From NCBI RefSeq assembly GCF_002355655.1, contig NZ_AP017569.1:1426001-1490000 (forward strand): a stretch of 64,000 nt of DNA. The letters run 5' to 3'. A program made the translations under genes and the position numbers. This stretch comes from Halorubrum trapanicum (lineage in GTDB: Archaea; Halobacteriota; Halobacteria; Halobacteriales; Haloferacaceae). The stretch's first letter is position 1. Each line of letters begins with the position of its first letter. Below are positions 42,320-51,200 of the stretch, piece after piece. The notes under the pieces were generated by a model. That model ran no database searches. It saw nothing but the letters and a program-made list of their open reading frames with translations, and was not told the origin of the DNA.

Positions 42320-43327
42320 CTACTCCAGCCGTCCCACGTCTCCGAGGACCGCGCTCGCGGTCTCGGGGCCGCCCGCGCCGCGACCGGAGATGTTGAGCCG
42401 GCCGGCGTGGGTCGTCTCGATCTGGACAATGTTCTGCGTGCCGGAGACTGCCAGCGTCCCGTTCTCGGGGACGAGCCGCGGGGCAACGCGGACCGTCTCG
42501 CCGGTCGCCTCGCCGATCAGCCGCACCGTCCGCCCGTCCTCGGCCGCGAGCCGGAGCGCGGAGCCGGGCACGTCGCGGATCCCCGAGACGTCGGCGTCGT
42601 CGAGCGCGAACTCCCGGGCGTCGCCGGGGTCGTCGGCCGCGCCGAAGGAGAGCACGTTCGCGAGGATGACGCACTTGAGCGCGGCGTCGGTCCCGTCCAC
42701 GTCGAAGGAGGGGTCGGCCTCGGCGACGCCGAGGTCCTGCGCCTCCGCGAGCACGTGGTCGTAGTCGAGCCCCTCCGCGGCCATCCGCGTCAGGATGAAG
42801 TTCGCCGTCCCGTTGAGCACGCCCCGGACCGCGGTGACGTGGCCGGGCTCGATATCCTCGACGGTCGACACCGCGGGGATCGCGCCGCCGACGGTCGCCT
42901 CGAACCGGATCTCGCCGTCGCTGTCGTCGACCGCGGCCCGCAGGTCGCCGAATCGCTCCGCGACCGGGCCCTTGTTCGCGAGGACCGCGTGGCGGTCGCG
43001 TTCCAGCGCGCGAGTCACGTGCGAGAAGCCGGGCTCGGCGTCGCCCAGCGTCGTCGGCGTCGCCTCCACGAGGACGTCGTAGTCCGCCGCCAGCGCGTCC
43101 GCCGGGTCCGCGTCGCCGACGATTCCCCGCTCCGCCTTCCGCGCGACGACCGCGTCGGGGTCGACGCCGTCGGTGCTGCCGGCACCGCCGGTCCCGCTCG
43201 CACCGCCCCCGTCCGCGACGACCGCCGTCGAGGAGTCCGCGACCGCGACGACCTCGTGGCCGTACTCGCCCGCCAGCTCGACGACGGAGCGCCCGACGGC
43301 GCCCGCGCCGATCACGGCGAGCCTCAC
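42320..43327 (-). CDS. hom: Homoserine dehydrogenase
   Basis: 336 residues. NAD(P)-binding LAVIGAGAVGRSVVEL is at the N-terminus; the middle has EATPTTLGDAEPG, FEATVGGAIPAVSTVED and GTANFILTRMAAEGLDYDHVLAEAQDLGVAEADPSFDVDGTDAALK, the standard homoserine dehydrogenase core. It reduces aspartate semialdehyde in threonine and methionine synthesis. Starts at GTG 43325-43327, overlapping the stop of the ACT gene by 4 bp. A Gly/Ser/Ala insertion follows the first strand, unusual in length but probably a loop. Confidence 0.94.
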   Translation of the reverse strand: MRLAVIGAGAVGRSVVELAGEYGHEVVAVADSSTAVVADGGGASGTGGAGSTDGVDPDAVVARKAERGIVGDADPADALAADYDVLVEATPTTLGDAEPGFSHVTRALERDRHAVLANKGPVAERFGDLRAAVDDSDGEIRFEATVGGAIPAVSTVEDIEPGHVTAVRGVLNGTANFILTRMAAEGLDYDHVLAEAQDLGVAEADPSFDVDGTDAALKCVILANVLSFGAADDPGDAREFALDDADVSGIRDVPGSALRLAAEDGRTVRLIGEATGETVRVAPRLVPENGTLAVSGTQNIVQIETTHAGRLNISGRGAGGPETASAVLGDVGRLE

Positions 43328-43953
43328 GCGTCCACCCCCGTGAGCGGCTCGACGACGCGGAGCTCCTTCTCGTCGGCGAGCTCGCGGACCGCCGCCAGCG
43401 CCGCGTCCGTCTCGCCGGCGCGAGCCTCTAAGCGGAGCCGCGCGCTCGACGCCTCCTCGGTGCCCTGCGGGGCCGCGAGCGACACGTCGGCGACCGACGC
43501 CGACTCGCAGGCCTCGATCCGCGAGAGCGTGTCGGAGAGGTCGGTGTCGATGAGGTGGCCGAACAGGAGGATCGTCACCTCCTCCGCGTACCGCTCCGTG
43601 CCCGCCTGCATCACGTTCACGCCCTCGCTGCGGAGCGCGTCGACGATCTCCTCGAACCGCTCGGCGGTCGCCTCGAAGTCGACCTCGACCGGGATCCGCC
43701 CGCGGGGCGTCTTGTTCCCGCGCTCGTGGTAGATCGACAGGAGGTTGCCGCCGTTGTCCGCGATCGGGTGGAGCGCGGCGAGCAGCTGGCCGGGCTCGTC
43801 GACGAGCTCCAGCCGGACCGTGTGCGTCGAGGGGGTCGCGGCCGCGTGGCCGCCGTCCGGGGAGGCCGCGTCCGCGCTCTCGGCGCCGGTCGAATCGGCC
43901 GCGTCTTCCGCGTCGAGCGCGGCCTCCGGCGTCCCGTCGCGACGGTCGCTCAC
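43324..43953 (-). CDS. ACT-domain amino-acid-binding protein
   Basis: 209 residues from GTG 43951-43953. An acidic, Ala-rich N-terminus (about 45 residues) is followed by an ACT domain starting HTVRLELVDEPGQLLAALHPIADNGGNLLSIYHERG, then a second ACT-like half, EEVTILLFGHLIDTDLSDTLSRIEACESASVADVSL. Partner gene of homoserine dehydrogenase (4-bp overlap), and likely its regulatory part sensing an amino acid such as threonine. This pairing is common in haloarchaea. Confidence 0.88.
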   Translation of the reverse strand: MSDRRDGTPEAALDAEDAADSTGAESADAASPDGGHAAATPSTHTVRLELVDEPGQLLAALHPIADNGGNLLSIYHERGNKTPRGRIPVEVDFEATAERFEEIVDALRSEGVNVMQAGTERYAEEVTILLFGHLIDTDLSDTLSRIEACESASVADVSLAAPQGTEEASSARLRLEARAGETDAALAAVRELADEKELRVVEPLTGVDA

Positions 43954-44321
43954 GCCGCCACCTCCGGCGCCTCGCCGCGACCGGCCGGGGCGAGGGCGCG
44001 CGCTCGCAGGCACGTTCCTGTCCCCGGGGTGGAGCGGTCGCTGGGTGGCTCCGTCGCGGTGCGCCGGGGGGGAGTCGTACCCGTCTGCATACCCGAACGG
44101 AGTCGGACGATCGGGTATAAGCCTTCGGCGATGGCAGGCGTTGCCTCGCCCTCGCGCCTGTCAACGCGGCGCACGGATTCGGCGGGCGGGAGCATCCCCA
44201 CAGTTATGGGCGGCGGGGTCCGAGGCTCCGGCGTGCGACACCCTCCACGCAGTTCGCCGAGCGTCGTGACGCAGTTACCCGCGCCGAGCCGCCGTTCACC
44301 GAGCCGAGGTGAGCCGGGGGA
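43954..44321. other. Gene-free stretch between the ACT and DUF3592 genes
   Basis: 368 bp without a supported gene. It holds a GGGTATAAG box at 44113-44121 that could act on either strand. No repeat block, tRNA-like arm or operator listed elsewhere is present. Confidence 0.5.
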
Positions 44322-44816
44322 ATGAGCGACGGCGGGCTCTCGATCGACGGCCCGAAGACGCTCAAGGGGGCGGTCCTCCTGTTGCTGATCGGGCTCGCGG
44401 TCACCGGCTACGGCGCGTACGATTACACGCAGCAGTCGGACGCGGTCGACGACGCCGTCGCGGTCGACGCCACGGTCACCGACGTCGGCGTCGAGTCGGC
44501 GTCGAGCGGGAGCAGTCCGGGCGTGGACTACCGGCCGACGGTCCGGTTCACCTACGAGTACGAGGGGACCGAGTACGCGAGCACCAGCGTCTTCCCGTCG
44601 GCGATCACGTCGAACTACGACACCGAGTCGGCGGCCCGCGAGGTCGTCTCGGAGTACGCCGCCGGCGAGTCGACCACCGCCTACGTCGACCCCGCCGATC
44701 CGGACGGGGGATTCCTGAAGACGGAGACGTCGAACGCCCCGCTCTTCGCGGCCGTACTCGGCCTGTTCCTCGCCCTCGGCGGCGGGGTATCGACCGTCAA
44801 GCGGATCCGCGGCTGA
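44322..44816 (+). CDS. DUF3592-type membrane protein
   Basis: 164 residues. An N-terminal helix (GAVLLLLIGLAVTGYGAY) and a C-terminal helix (PLFAAVLGLFLALGGGVSTV) bracket a beta-rich outside domain with VDATVTDVGV, RPTVRFTYEYEGTEY and TTAYVDPADPDGGFLK, the DUF3592 pattern. Function unknown. Monocistronic on the plus strand between two minus-strand blocks. Confidence 0.8.
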   Translation: MSDGGLSIDGPKTLKGAVLLLLIGLAVTGYGAYDYTQQSDAVDDAVAVDATVTDVGVESASSGSSPGVDYRPTVRFTYEYEGTEYASTSVFPSAITSNYDTESAAREVVSEYAAGESTTAYVDPADPDGGFLKTETSNAPLFAAVLGLFLALGGGVSTVKRIRG

Positions 44817-44894
44817 CGGCCGCGCCGCTGCGGGAAATGGAGTTCAAAGAGAGAGGAAAAACGGGGACCGGCTACCGCGAACCGCGCCGTCGAC

Positions 44895-47084
44895 TCAGAA
44901 GTAGTCGATCGACTGCGGCAGTTCCAGCTTCATCCCCTTGCGCTCGCGGATCTCCATGATCTTCTCGCGCTGGAGGTTGTCGACGAGCACGCGGAAGCCC
45001 GCGTTCTCGGTGTTCCACGAGGCGCGGCCCTCGGTTGCCGAGCGGATGTCGGAGGAGAACCCGATCATCTCCTCGACGGGCGCGATGCCCTCGACGACCA
45101 TGAGGTCGCCCTCCTGGTACATGTCGTCGACGCGGCCGCGACGGCCCTGGATCTCGCCGGACGCCGCGCCCATGTGTTCGCTGGGCACGTCGATCCGGAC
45201 GTCCTGGATGGGTTCGAGCAGGCGGACCTCGCCGTCGATCAGCGCGCGGTGGACCGCGTCGCGGACCGCCGGGATGACCTGTGCCGGGCCGCGGTGGATG
45301 GTGTCCTCGTGGAGCTTCGCGTCGTGCAGGCGGAACAGCGACCCCTGGACCGGCTCGGCGGCCAGCGGGCCGTCGTCGAGCGCTTCCTGAAGCCCCTCCA
45401 AGACGAGCTCCATCGTCTCGTTGAGGTGCTGGATCCCCTTCGTGTCGTCGATGAGGATGTTGGTCCGGTGGATGTCCTCGACGTTCTGCGAGGTGTCCTT
45501 GTCCATGCCGGCCTCCTGCAGCGCCTCGCGGCGCTCCAGTTCGGGCATGTCCATCGAGACCTCGCCGAGCTGGATGGCGTCGACGATCTCCTGAGCCATC
45601 GGCTCGACGGTGATGTAGAACTTGTTGTGTCGGTTCGGCGACTGCCCCTCGACCTCGCGGGAGGCCTCCTGGGGCTGCTCGCGGAACACGACGATCGGCT
45701 CCCCGGTGATGACCGGGATGCCCTGGTTGTCGCGGATCCGCTGGGTGATCACTTCGAGGTGGAGCTCGCCCTGCCCGCTGATGAGGTGCTCGCCGGTGTC
45801 CTCGTTGATCTCGATCTGGATCGTCGGGTCCTCCTTGGCGACCTGCTGGAGCGTCTCGATGAGCTTCGGCAGGTCGTCCATGTTCTGGGCCTCGACGGAC
45901 TTCGTGATGACCGGCTCGGAGATGTGCTCGATCGACTCGAACGGCGTCATCTCCACGGAGGAGACGGTGGAGCCGGCGATGGCGTCGCGCAGCCCGGTGA
46001 CGGACGCGATGTTCCCCGCCGGGACGCGGTCCACCTCCTCGCGCTCAGACCCCATGAAGAGGCCGACGCTCTGGATTCGGTTCTTGCCCGCGGTGCCGGA
46101 GACGTACAGCTCCTGGCCCTTCTCCAGCGTGCCGGAGAAGACGCGGCCCGTCGCGATCTCGCCCGCGTGCGGGTCCATCGAGATGTCGGTGACCATGAAG
46201 ACGACCTCGCCGTCCTCGTCGACCAGCCGCATTGTGTCGGCCAGCTCGGACTCGGGATCACCGCGCCAGATGCGCGGGACGCGGCGGGGCTGGGCGTCGA
46301 CCGGGTTCGGGAAGTGCTCGCAGACCATGTCGAGCACGACGTCCGACAGCGGCGTCCGCTCGTGGAGCTCCTGGCGCTTGTCGTTCTGTTCCAGCTCCAT
46401 GATGTCGGCGAAGTCCATGCCGGTCCGCTGCATCGAGGGCATCGAGACGCCCCACTTGTACAGCGCGGAGCCGAAGCCGACCGTGCCGTCCTCGACGGAG
46501 ACGGTCCAGTCCTCGGGGATGTCGTCCATGTTCTCGGCCATCCCGCGGATGAGCTCGTTGACGTCGGCGATGACGGACATCAGCCGCTCCTGCATCTCCT
46601 GGGGCCCCTCCTGGAGCTCCGAGATGAGGCGGTCGACCTTGTTGATGAACAGCGTCGGCTTCACGCCCTCGCGGAGCGCCTGCCGGAGCACCGTCTCCGT
46701 CTGGGGCATCGCGCCCTCGACGGCGTCGACGACCACTAAGGCGCCGTCGACCGCGCGCATCGCGCGGGTGACGTCGCCCCCGAAGTCCACGTGACCGGGG
46801 GTGTCGATGAGGTTGACGAGGTGGTTGGTGTCCTCGTACTCGTGGGTCATCGAGACGTTCGCCGCGTCGATGGTGATCCCGCGCTCCTGCTCGTCCTCCT
46901 TCGTGTCCATCGCGAGCTGCTCGCCCGCGGTGTCCTCGGAGATCATGCCGGCGCCCGCCAGCAGGTTGTCGGAGAGCGTCGTCTTCCCGTGGTCGACGTG
47001 GGCGGCGATGGCGATGTTCCGGATGTTCTCCGGGGTGTCCATCAGCCGCTCACATTCCTGAACGATCTTCTTGCGTCGGCCCAT
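44895..47084 (-). CDS. fusA: Translation elongation factor EF-2
   Basis: 729 residues, the translocation GTPase. G1 [10 protein letters not shown], switch [10 protein letters not shown] and G4 NKVD are present. [16 protein letters not shown] contains the His that carries diphthamide in archaea. The domain V ending is [16 protein letters not shown]. The ATG at 47082-47084 ([11 protein letters not shown]) is the conserved start; a longer frame crosses the promoter. Upstream sequence has an A/T-rich run at about 47082-47110. Confidence 0.98.
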   Translation of the reverse strand: MGRRKKIVQECERLMDTPENIRNIAIAAHVDHGKTTLSDNLLAGAGMISEDTAGEQLAMDTKEDEQERGITIDAANVSMTHEYEDTNHLVNLIDTPGHVDFGGDVTRAMRAVDGALVVVDAVEGAMPQTETVLRQALREGVKPTLFINKVDRLISELQEGPQEMQERLMSVIADVNELIRGMAENMDDIPEDWTVSVEDGTVGFGSALYKWGVSMPSMQRTGMDFADIMELEQNDKRQELHERTPLSDVVLDMVCEHFPNPVDAQPRRVPRIWRGDPESELADTMRLVDEDGEVVFMVTDISMDPHAGEIATGRVFSGTLEKGQELYVSGTAGKNRIQSVGLFMGSEREEVDRVPAGNIASVTGLRDAIAGSTVSSVEMTPFESIEHISEPVITKSVEAQNMDDLPKLIETLQQVAKEDPTIQIEINEDTGEHLISGQGELHLEVITQRIRDNQGIPVITGEPIVVFREQPQEASREVEGQSPNRHNKFYITVEPMAQEIVDAIQLGEVSMDMPELERREALQEAGMDKDTSQNVEDIHRTNILIDDTKGIQHLNETMELVLEGLQEALDDGPLAAEPVQGSLFRLHDAKLHEDTIHRGPAQVIPAVRDAVHRALIDGEVRLLEPIQDVRIDVPSEHMGAASGEIQGRRGRVDDMYQEGDLMVVEGIAPVEEMIGFSSDIRSATEGRASWNTENAGFRVLVDNLQREKIMEIRERKGMKLELPQSIDYF

Positions 47085-47303
47085 TATACCGAGTGTTACC
47101 GAAAGGAGGGTCAAAAGGGTAGTGTTTCGTCGCGGCCGTTTCGCGGGCGAGTACCCCCGATCGCCGCCGATTTCGTGTCGACCGGTGTCACGGGACAGGC
47201 GGGAGACCGACGCCCGTTCGCGGTCGTCGGCGCCGGCGACGCTCGTCACCGCGGCCCGCGAGCATCGGGTCGGTTTTAAGGGCCGACTCGGGAAACGTGG
47301 GGT

Positions 47304-47948
47304 ATGAACGAGACGCTCTCACGGCTCGACGACAGCGGCGTCGTCGCGGTGTTGCGCGGAGTCGAGGCCGACCAGCTGATCGAGATCACGGAGGCGCTGC
47401 GCGAGGGCGGCGTCACCGCCGTCGAGATCACCGCCGACACGCCCGACGTGGCCGAGAAGCTCGGCGAGGTCGCCGGCTCCTTCGGCGACGAGGTCGTCGT
47501 CGGCACGGGGACCGTCCTCGACAGCGAGACCGCCCGGACGACGCTGATGGCGGGCGCGGAGTTCGTCGTCTCCCCGAGCCTCCACGAGGACGTCATCGAG
47601 ACGTGCAACCGCTACGGCGCGGTCACGGCGCCCGGCGTGATGACCCCCACCGAAGCGATCCGCGGCTACGAGGCGGGCGCCGACTTCGTGAAGGTGTTCC
47701 CCGCGAAGACGGTCGGTCCGGACCACCTCGGCGCGATGAAGGGTCCGCTCGGCCAGATCCCGATGATGCCGACCGGCGGCGTGAGTCCCGACAACGCCGC
47801 CGACTACGTCGACGCGGGCGCGTTCGCGGTCGGCGCCGGCGGCGCGCTCGTCGACTACGACGCCGCCGAGCGCGGCGACTACGAGAGTATCACCCAGACT
47901 GCCCGCGAGTTCACGCGGGTGGTCGAGGAGGCGCGAGACGACGGGTAG
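47304..47948 (+). CDS. 2-Keto-3-deoxy-(6-phospho)gluconate aldolase
   Basis: 214 residues, class-I aldolase of the bacterial KDPG type. [31 protein letters not shown] supplies the substrate-binding start, VGTGTVLD and FVVSPSL the central strands, and [13 protein letters not shown] the Schiff-base Lys. [23 protein letters not shown] binds phosphate. It acts in the semi-phosphorylative Entner-Doudoroff pathway of haloarchaea. TATA-like TTTTAAG lies about 30 bp before the ATG. Confidence 0.92.
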   Translation: MNETLSRLDDSGVVAVLRGVEADQLIEITEALREGGVTAVEITADTPDVAEKLGEVAGSFGDEVVVGTGTVLDSETARTTLMAGAEFVVSPSLHEDVIETCNRYGAVTAPGVMTPTEAIRGYEAGADFVKVFPAKTVGPDHLGAMKGPLGQIPMMPTGGVSPDNAADYVDAGAFAVGAGGALVDYDAAERGDYESITQTAREFTRVVEEARDDG

Positions 47949-48073
47949 AGACGACCGGACCGGCTCGGCCGGACCGCGTCGGTGGCCCCGACTCGGACTG
48001 GTAAACGTGACAGCGAAACGTGAGTAGTAGGTTATCTCGTCGGCGAGCGTATGGTAGTCATGAGCGCAATCCC

Positions 48074-48223
48074 ATGAGCGGCGGGAACGACGTCTGCGTC
48101 CGCTGCGGCGAATCGACTCGACCGAGCCGGCTCGTCGTCGCCAACTCGGTCGACGACCCGTTACAGGTGTTCGAGTGCCCCGGCTGCGGCGCCGTCGTCC
48201 GGATAGGCGGGCACGGGTGGTGA
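48074..48223 (+). CDS. Small zinc-ribbon protein
   Basis: 49 residues with two CxxC pairs: VCVRCGESTRPS near the N-terminus and FECPGCGAVVRIG near the C-terminus, as in zinc-ribbon micro-proteins common in haloarchaea. Its ATG (48074) follows a short spacer after a TTATCTCG stretch. Function unknown; members of this size affect biofilm, swarming or gene regulation in Haloferax. Confidence 0.65.
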   Translation: MSGGNDVCVRCGESTRPSRLVVANSVDDPLQVFECPGCGAVVRIGGHGW

Positions 48224-48276
48224 GGTCACGGGTGGTGAGGCCCCGACCCGGGTTGGGCGCACGCAGTCCCGGACCG

Positions 48277-51200
48277 CTACATGAAGTCCGCGATGCCCGA
48301 CTGCTTGTTCGTGTCGTCCTCGAAGATCGACTCCAGCGACTGGTCTAACACCTTCAGCCGCTGTTTCGTGTAGGGCCGGCAGCCGAACCGCTCCGCGACC
48401 TCGATGGCGGTGTCGACGTACTTGCTCACCGACCCCTCGTGGACCGTGAGGTTCACGCGGCCGCCGCACTCGCGGCACTCGCCCGTCAGCGGCATCCGCC
48501 GGTACTTCTCGCCGCAGTCGAGACACCGCGTCTCCTGCCGAGAGAACGCCCGCAGGTTGCCGATGATGTCCGGCAGGAAGTGGTACTCGATGACGCGTTC
48601 GGCCACGTCGGTCTCGTCGACCGCGCGCAGCTTCCGCGCCAGCTCCAGCTGCGCGTCCATCTTCTCCATCATGTCGCCGAGCGTCTTGTACGCCGAGAGG
48701 TCCGGCCCCATCGCGATGTCCGTCGTGTCGTGGGTGTGGTCGAACCCGTGATACTCGTCGTCGGTGCCGAGCGTGTCCTCGCCGATTTGGATCAGCTCCT
48801 CGACCGCCTCCGGATCGGCCAGCTCCCGCGACGCCTCGTACAGCTCCAGCGGGTACTCCCGCACGATGTCGACGTTGTGCGCCTCGTCGTCGATCTCCGA
48901 GGGGTCGATCCGTGAGGACATCACCAGCGGGGCGTCCATCCGCCCGCCGCGCTGGTCCGGCAGAAATTCTTTCGAGAAGTTGAGAAGTCCGTCCATGAGC
49001 AGCATCACGCAATCCTCGTCACCATCGCACTGATCGACCGACAGGTCGTTCGCAACGAGAGAGTGCGTGTCTTCGACGGTGAGGCAGTACACGTGCTCAA
49101 CGTCGCTCTCGACGACTTCCACTTCGTCGACATTCTCGACGAGGTACTCTCCGGATCCGCCGTCCGACACCTTCGGTGCGTACGGCTCGACGGACGAGAC
49201 GTTCTCCATCAGCCGGTCGCGCTTCCGAGAGAGGTGGAAGCCGGCAATTTCGGAGAACCGAACGGCGTCGTGTGACGAGACACTGAGGACGTACGTCTGC
49301 GCGGTCATCCGCGGATTGCTCTCGTCGTAGAACTCGGGGAACTTATCGTGGAGTTGGACCCTCTTCGGTCGGTCGACGGTCGCGTGGATATCGAGCCGCC
49401 GCAGGAGACCGATCAAGTCCTCTCGAAGCTCCTCGCTCACCGTCGTCGCGGTGATTCGGAGCGACCCGTCGTCCACGCTGCCGTCGCCGCTGAAGTAGCC
49501 ACTCAGATACGCTCCGACGATCTCATCGGGTGCACCGAAGATCCGATCAGGGACTCGCTTCGTGTGTGCGTACACACCGGAGTCGAGCACCGAGTCGAAG
49601 AACGCACGCAACAGGCGACCGGAGACGGTCACTTTGGCGTGATTCTCTTCGTACGGGTCGACCCCGAACTCCTCTCGCAAAACGTTGAGGAAGAACTCCC
49701 TCGCCTCCGTTTCCGTCCCGCAGATCGTCGTCTGGTGGATCGTCCCCTTCGGCGTCTCCTGTTCGCGGGCGAACCCTTCCGCCGCGTAGTAGCCGAGTAG
49801 CGTCGCAACGCGCTCGTTGAGATCGACGAACCGATCGATCTCCGTGCGATCGCGTTTCATTCCGAGGGTGACGTCGTCCGGAACGAACGCGAGCATCTCG
49901 TCGAGCGAGGAGAAACACTGCTGAAGATACGAGACAGGGAAGCTCTCCCGGTATAGGTAGTTACTCAGCGTCTTTTTGTTCGTCTCGAACACTTCGGTCA
50001 TGCTCTGGAGGGGATAGAACCGCCCGTCCCAGTCATCCGCGAAAGCGTCCTCGAAGAGATCGTACAGCCGGTCTTTGTCCAGCCCCTTGATCATAAGGCG
50101 GTCGGTCGGAACCGCGTCAGACCGGACAAACTCGGCGAGTAGGTCGAACCGCTGCGGGTCCCGACTGATGTCGTCGGACCCGATCGAGTCGGGGATCACC
50201 AGCCTGTCGTTCGCGTCGAGTTCTCGCGCCTCTCTGCTGGCGACCTCGTCCCGGTCGTCGTCGTACACGTGAACCCCGTGGTCTGGAGTGACGGTTATCG
50301 ATCGACCTGACTCGGTACGAACCCGCACGAGGTGGTTCGGTGCGTCGTGCTTGCTAACTGCTTCTACCGGACGAGAGACACGATCGCCGTCCGCGGTCAG
50401 CGACGGAATGCGCAGGTTTCCGTCGACACCCTCCAGTTCGCCGACAGCCGTTCCGAAGTCGTCGAACTCGACGTCGGATCGATCGAGGTACGTCTCGACG
50501 AACGCCTCGATTTCGTCGTATCGTAGCTGACCGGTCTCGTCCTCGTACCAGATTTTCGTCTCCGGATGGAAGCAGTTCCGACGTTTCGCGGCGTGAAAGT
50601 ACGGATGAGCGTATCCGACCGCGGCCGAGGTGAAACCTACCACTCTCCCGACAGTCGCGGCGCTCGTGTGGGGCGCCATCCCGAAGACGAGCTCGCCGAC
50701 GAGGTCGTCGCGCTCGTTCACCTCGTAGAAGCGGTCGAGCCCGTAGAACTGTTCGAGGAGGTCGTCGACGAAGTCCGCGGTCTTCAGCATGTGCTCGGCC
50801 GCGCCGTCCGAGAGGACGATATCCTGGACCCGGAGCTCGACCACCTGGTCGTCGTGGCGGAGCGGCTCGCCGTCGACGTCGGTCTCGTACCCCAGTTCTC
50901 GGAAGTGGTCGGCGGTGACGTCGAGCTCCGCGGGCTTGACCGCGGTGACCGGGAGGTCGGTCATGTCGTAGCGGACCGTGCCGTCCTTGAACGAGGTGAC
51001 GCCGTTTTTCGCGCGCAGGACGCCCTTCTCGATCGGCTCGGGCGTCTTGTTCCGCGAGGTGAGCCCCTGGACCCCCTTCAGGATCTCGAAGGCGGACTCA
51101 CGCTCGCCGACGGTCTCCAGCGCGGAGCGGTACGCGTCGTTGACGTCGACCTCCTGGCGGGTCGCGGCCGTCACCTCCCACTCGCAGTTCGGGCACTCGA

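Noticed and set aside
45174-46739. 521-codon plus-strand frame over EF-2
   Set aside because: Antisense to a complete EF-2; no recognisable domain.
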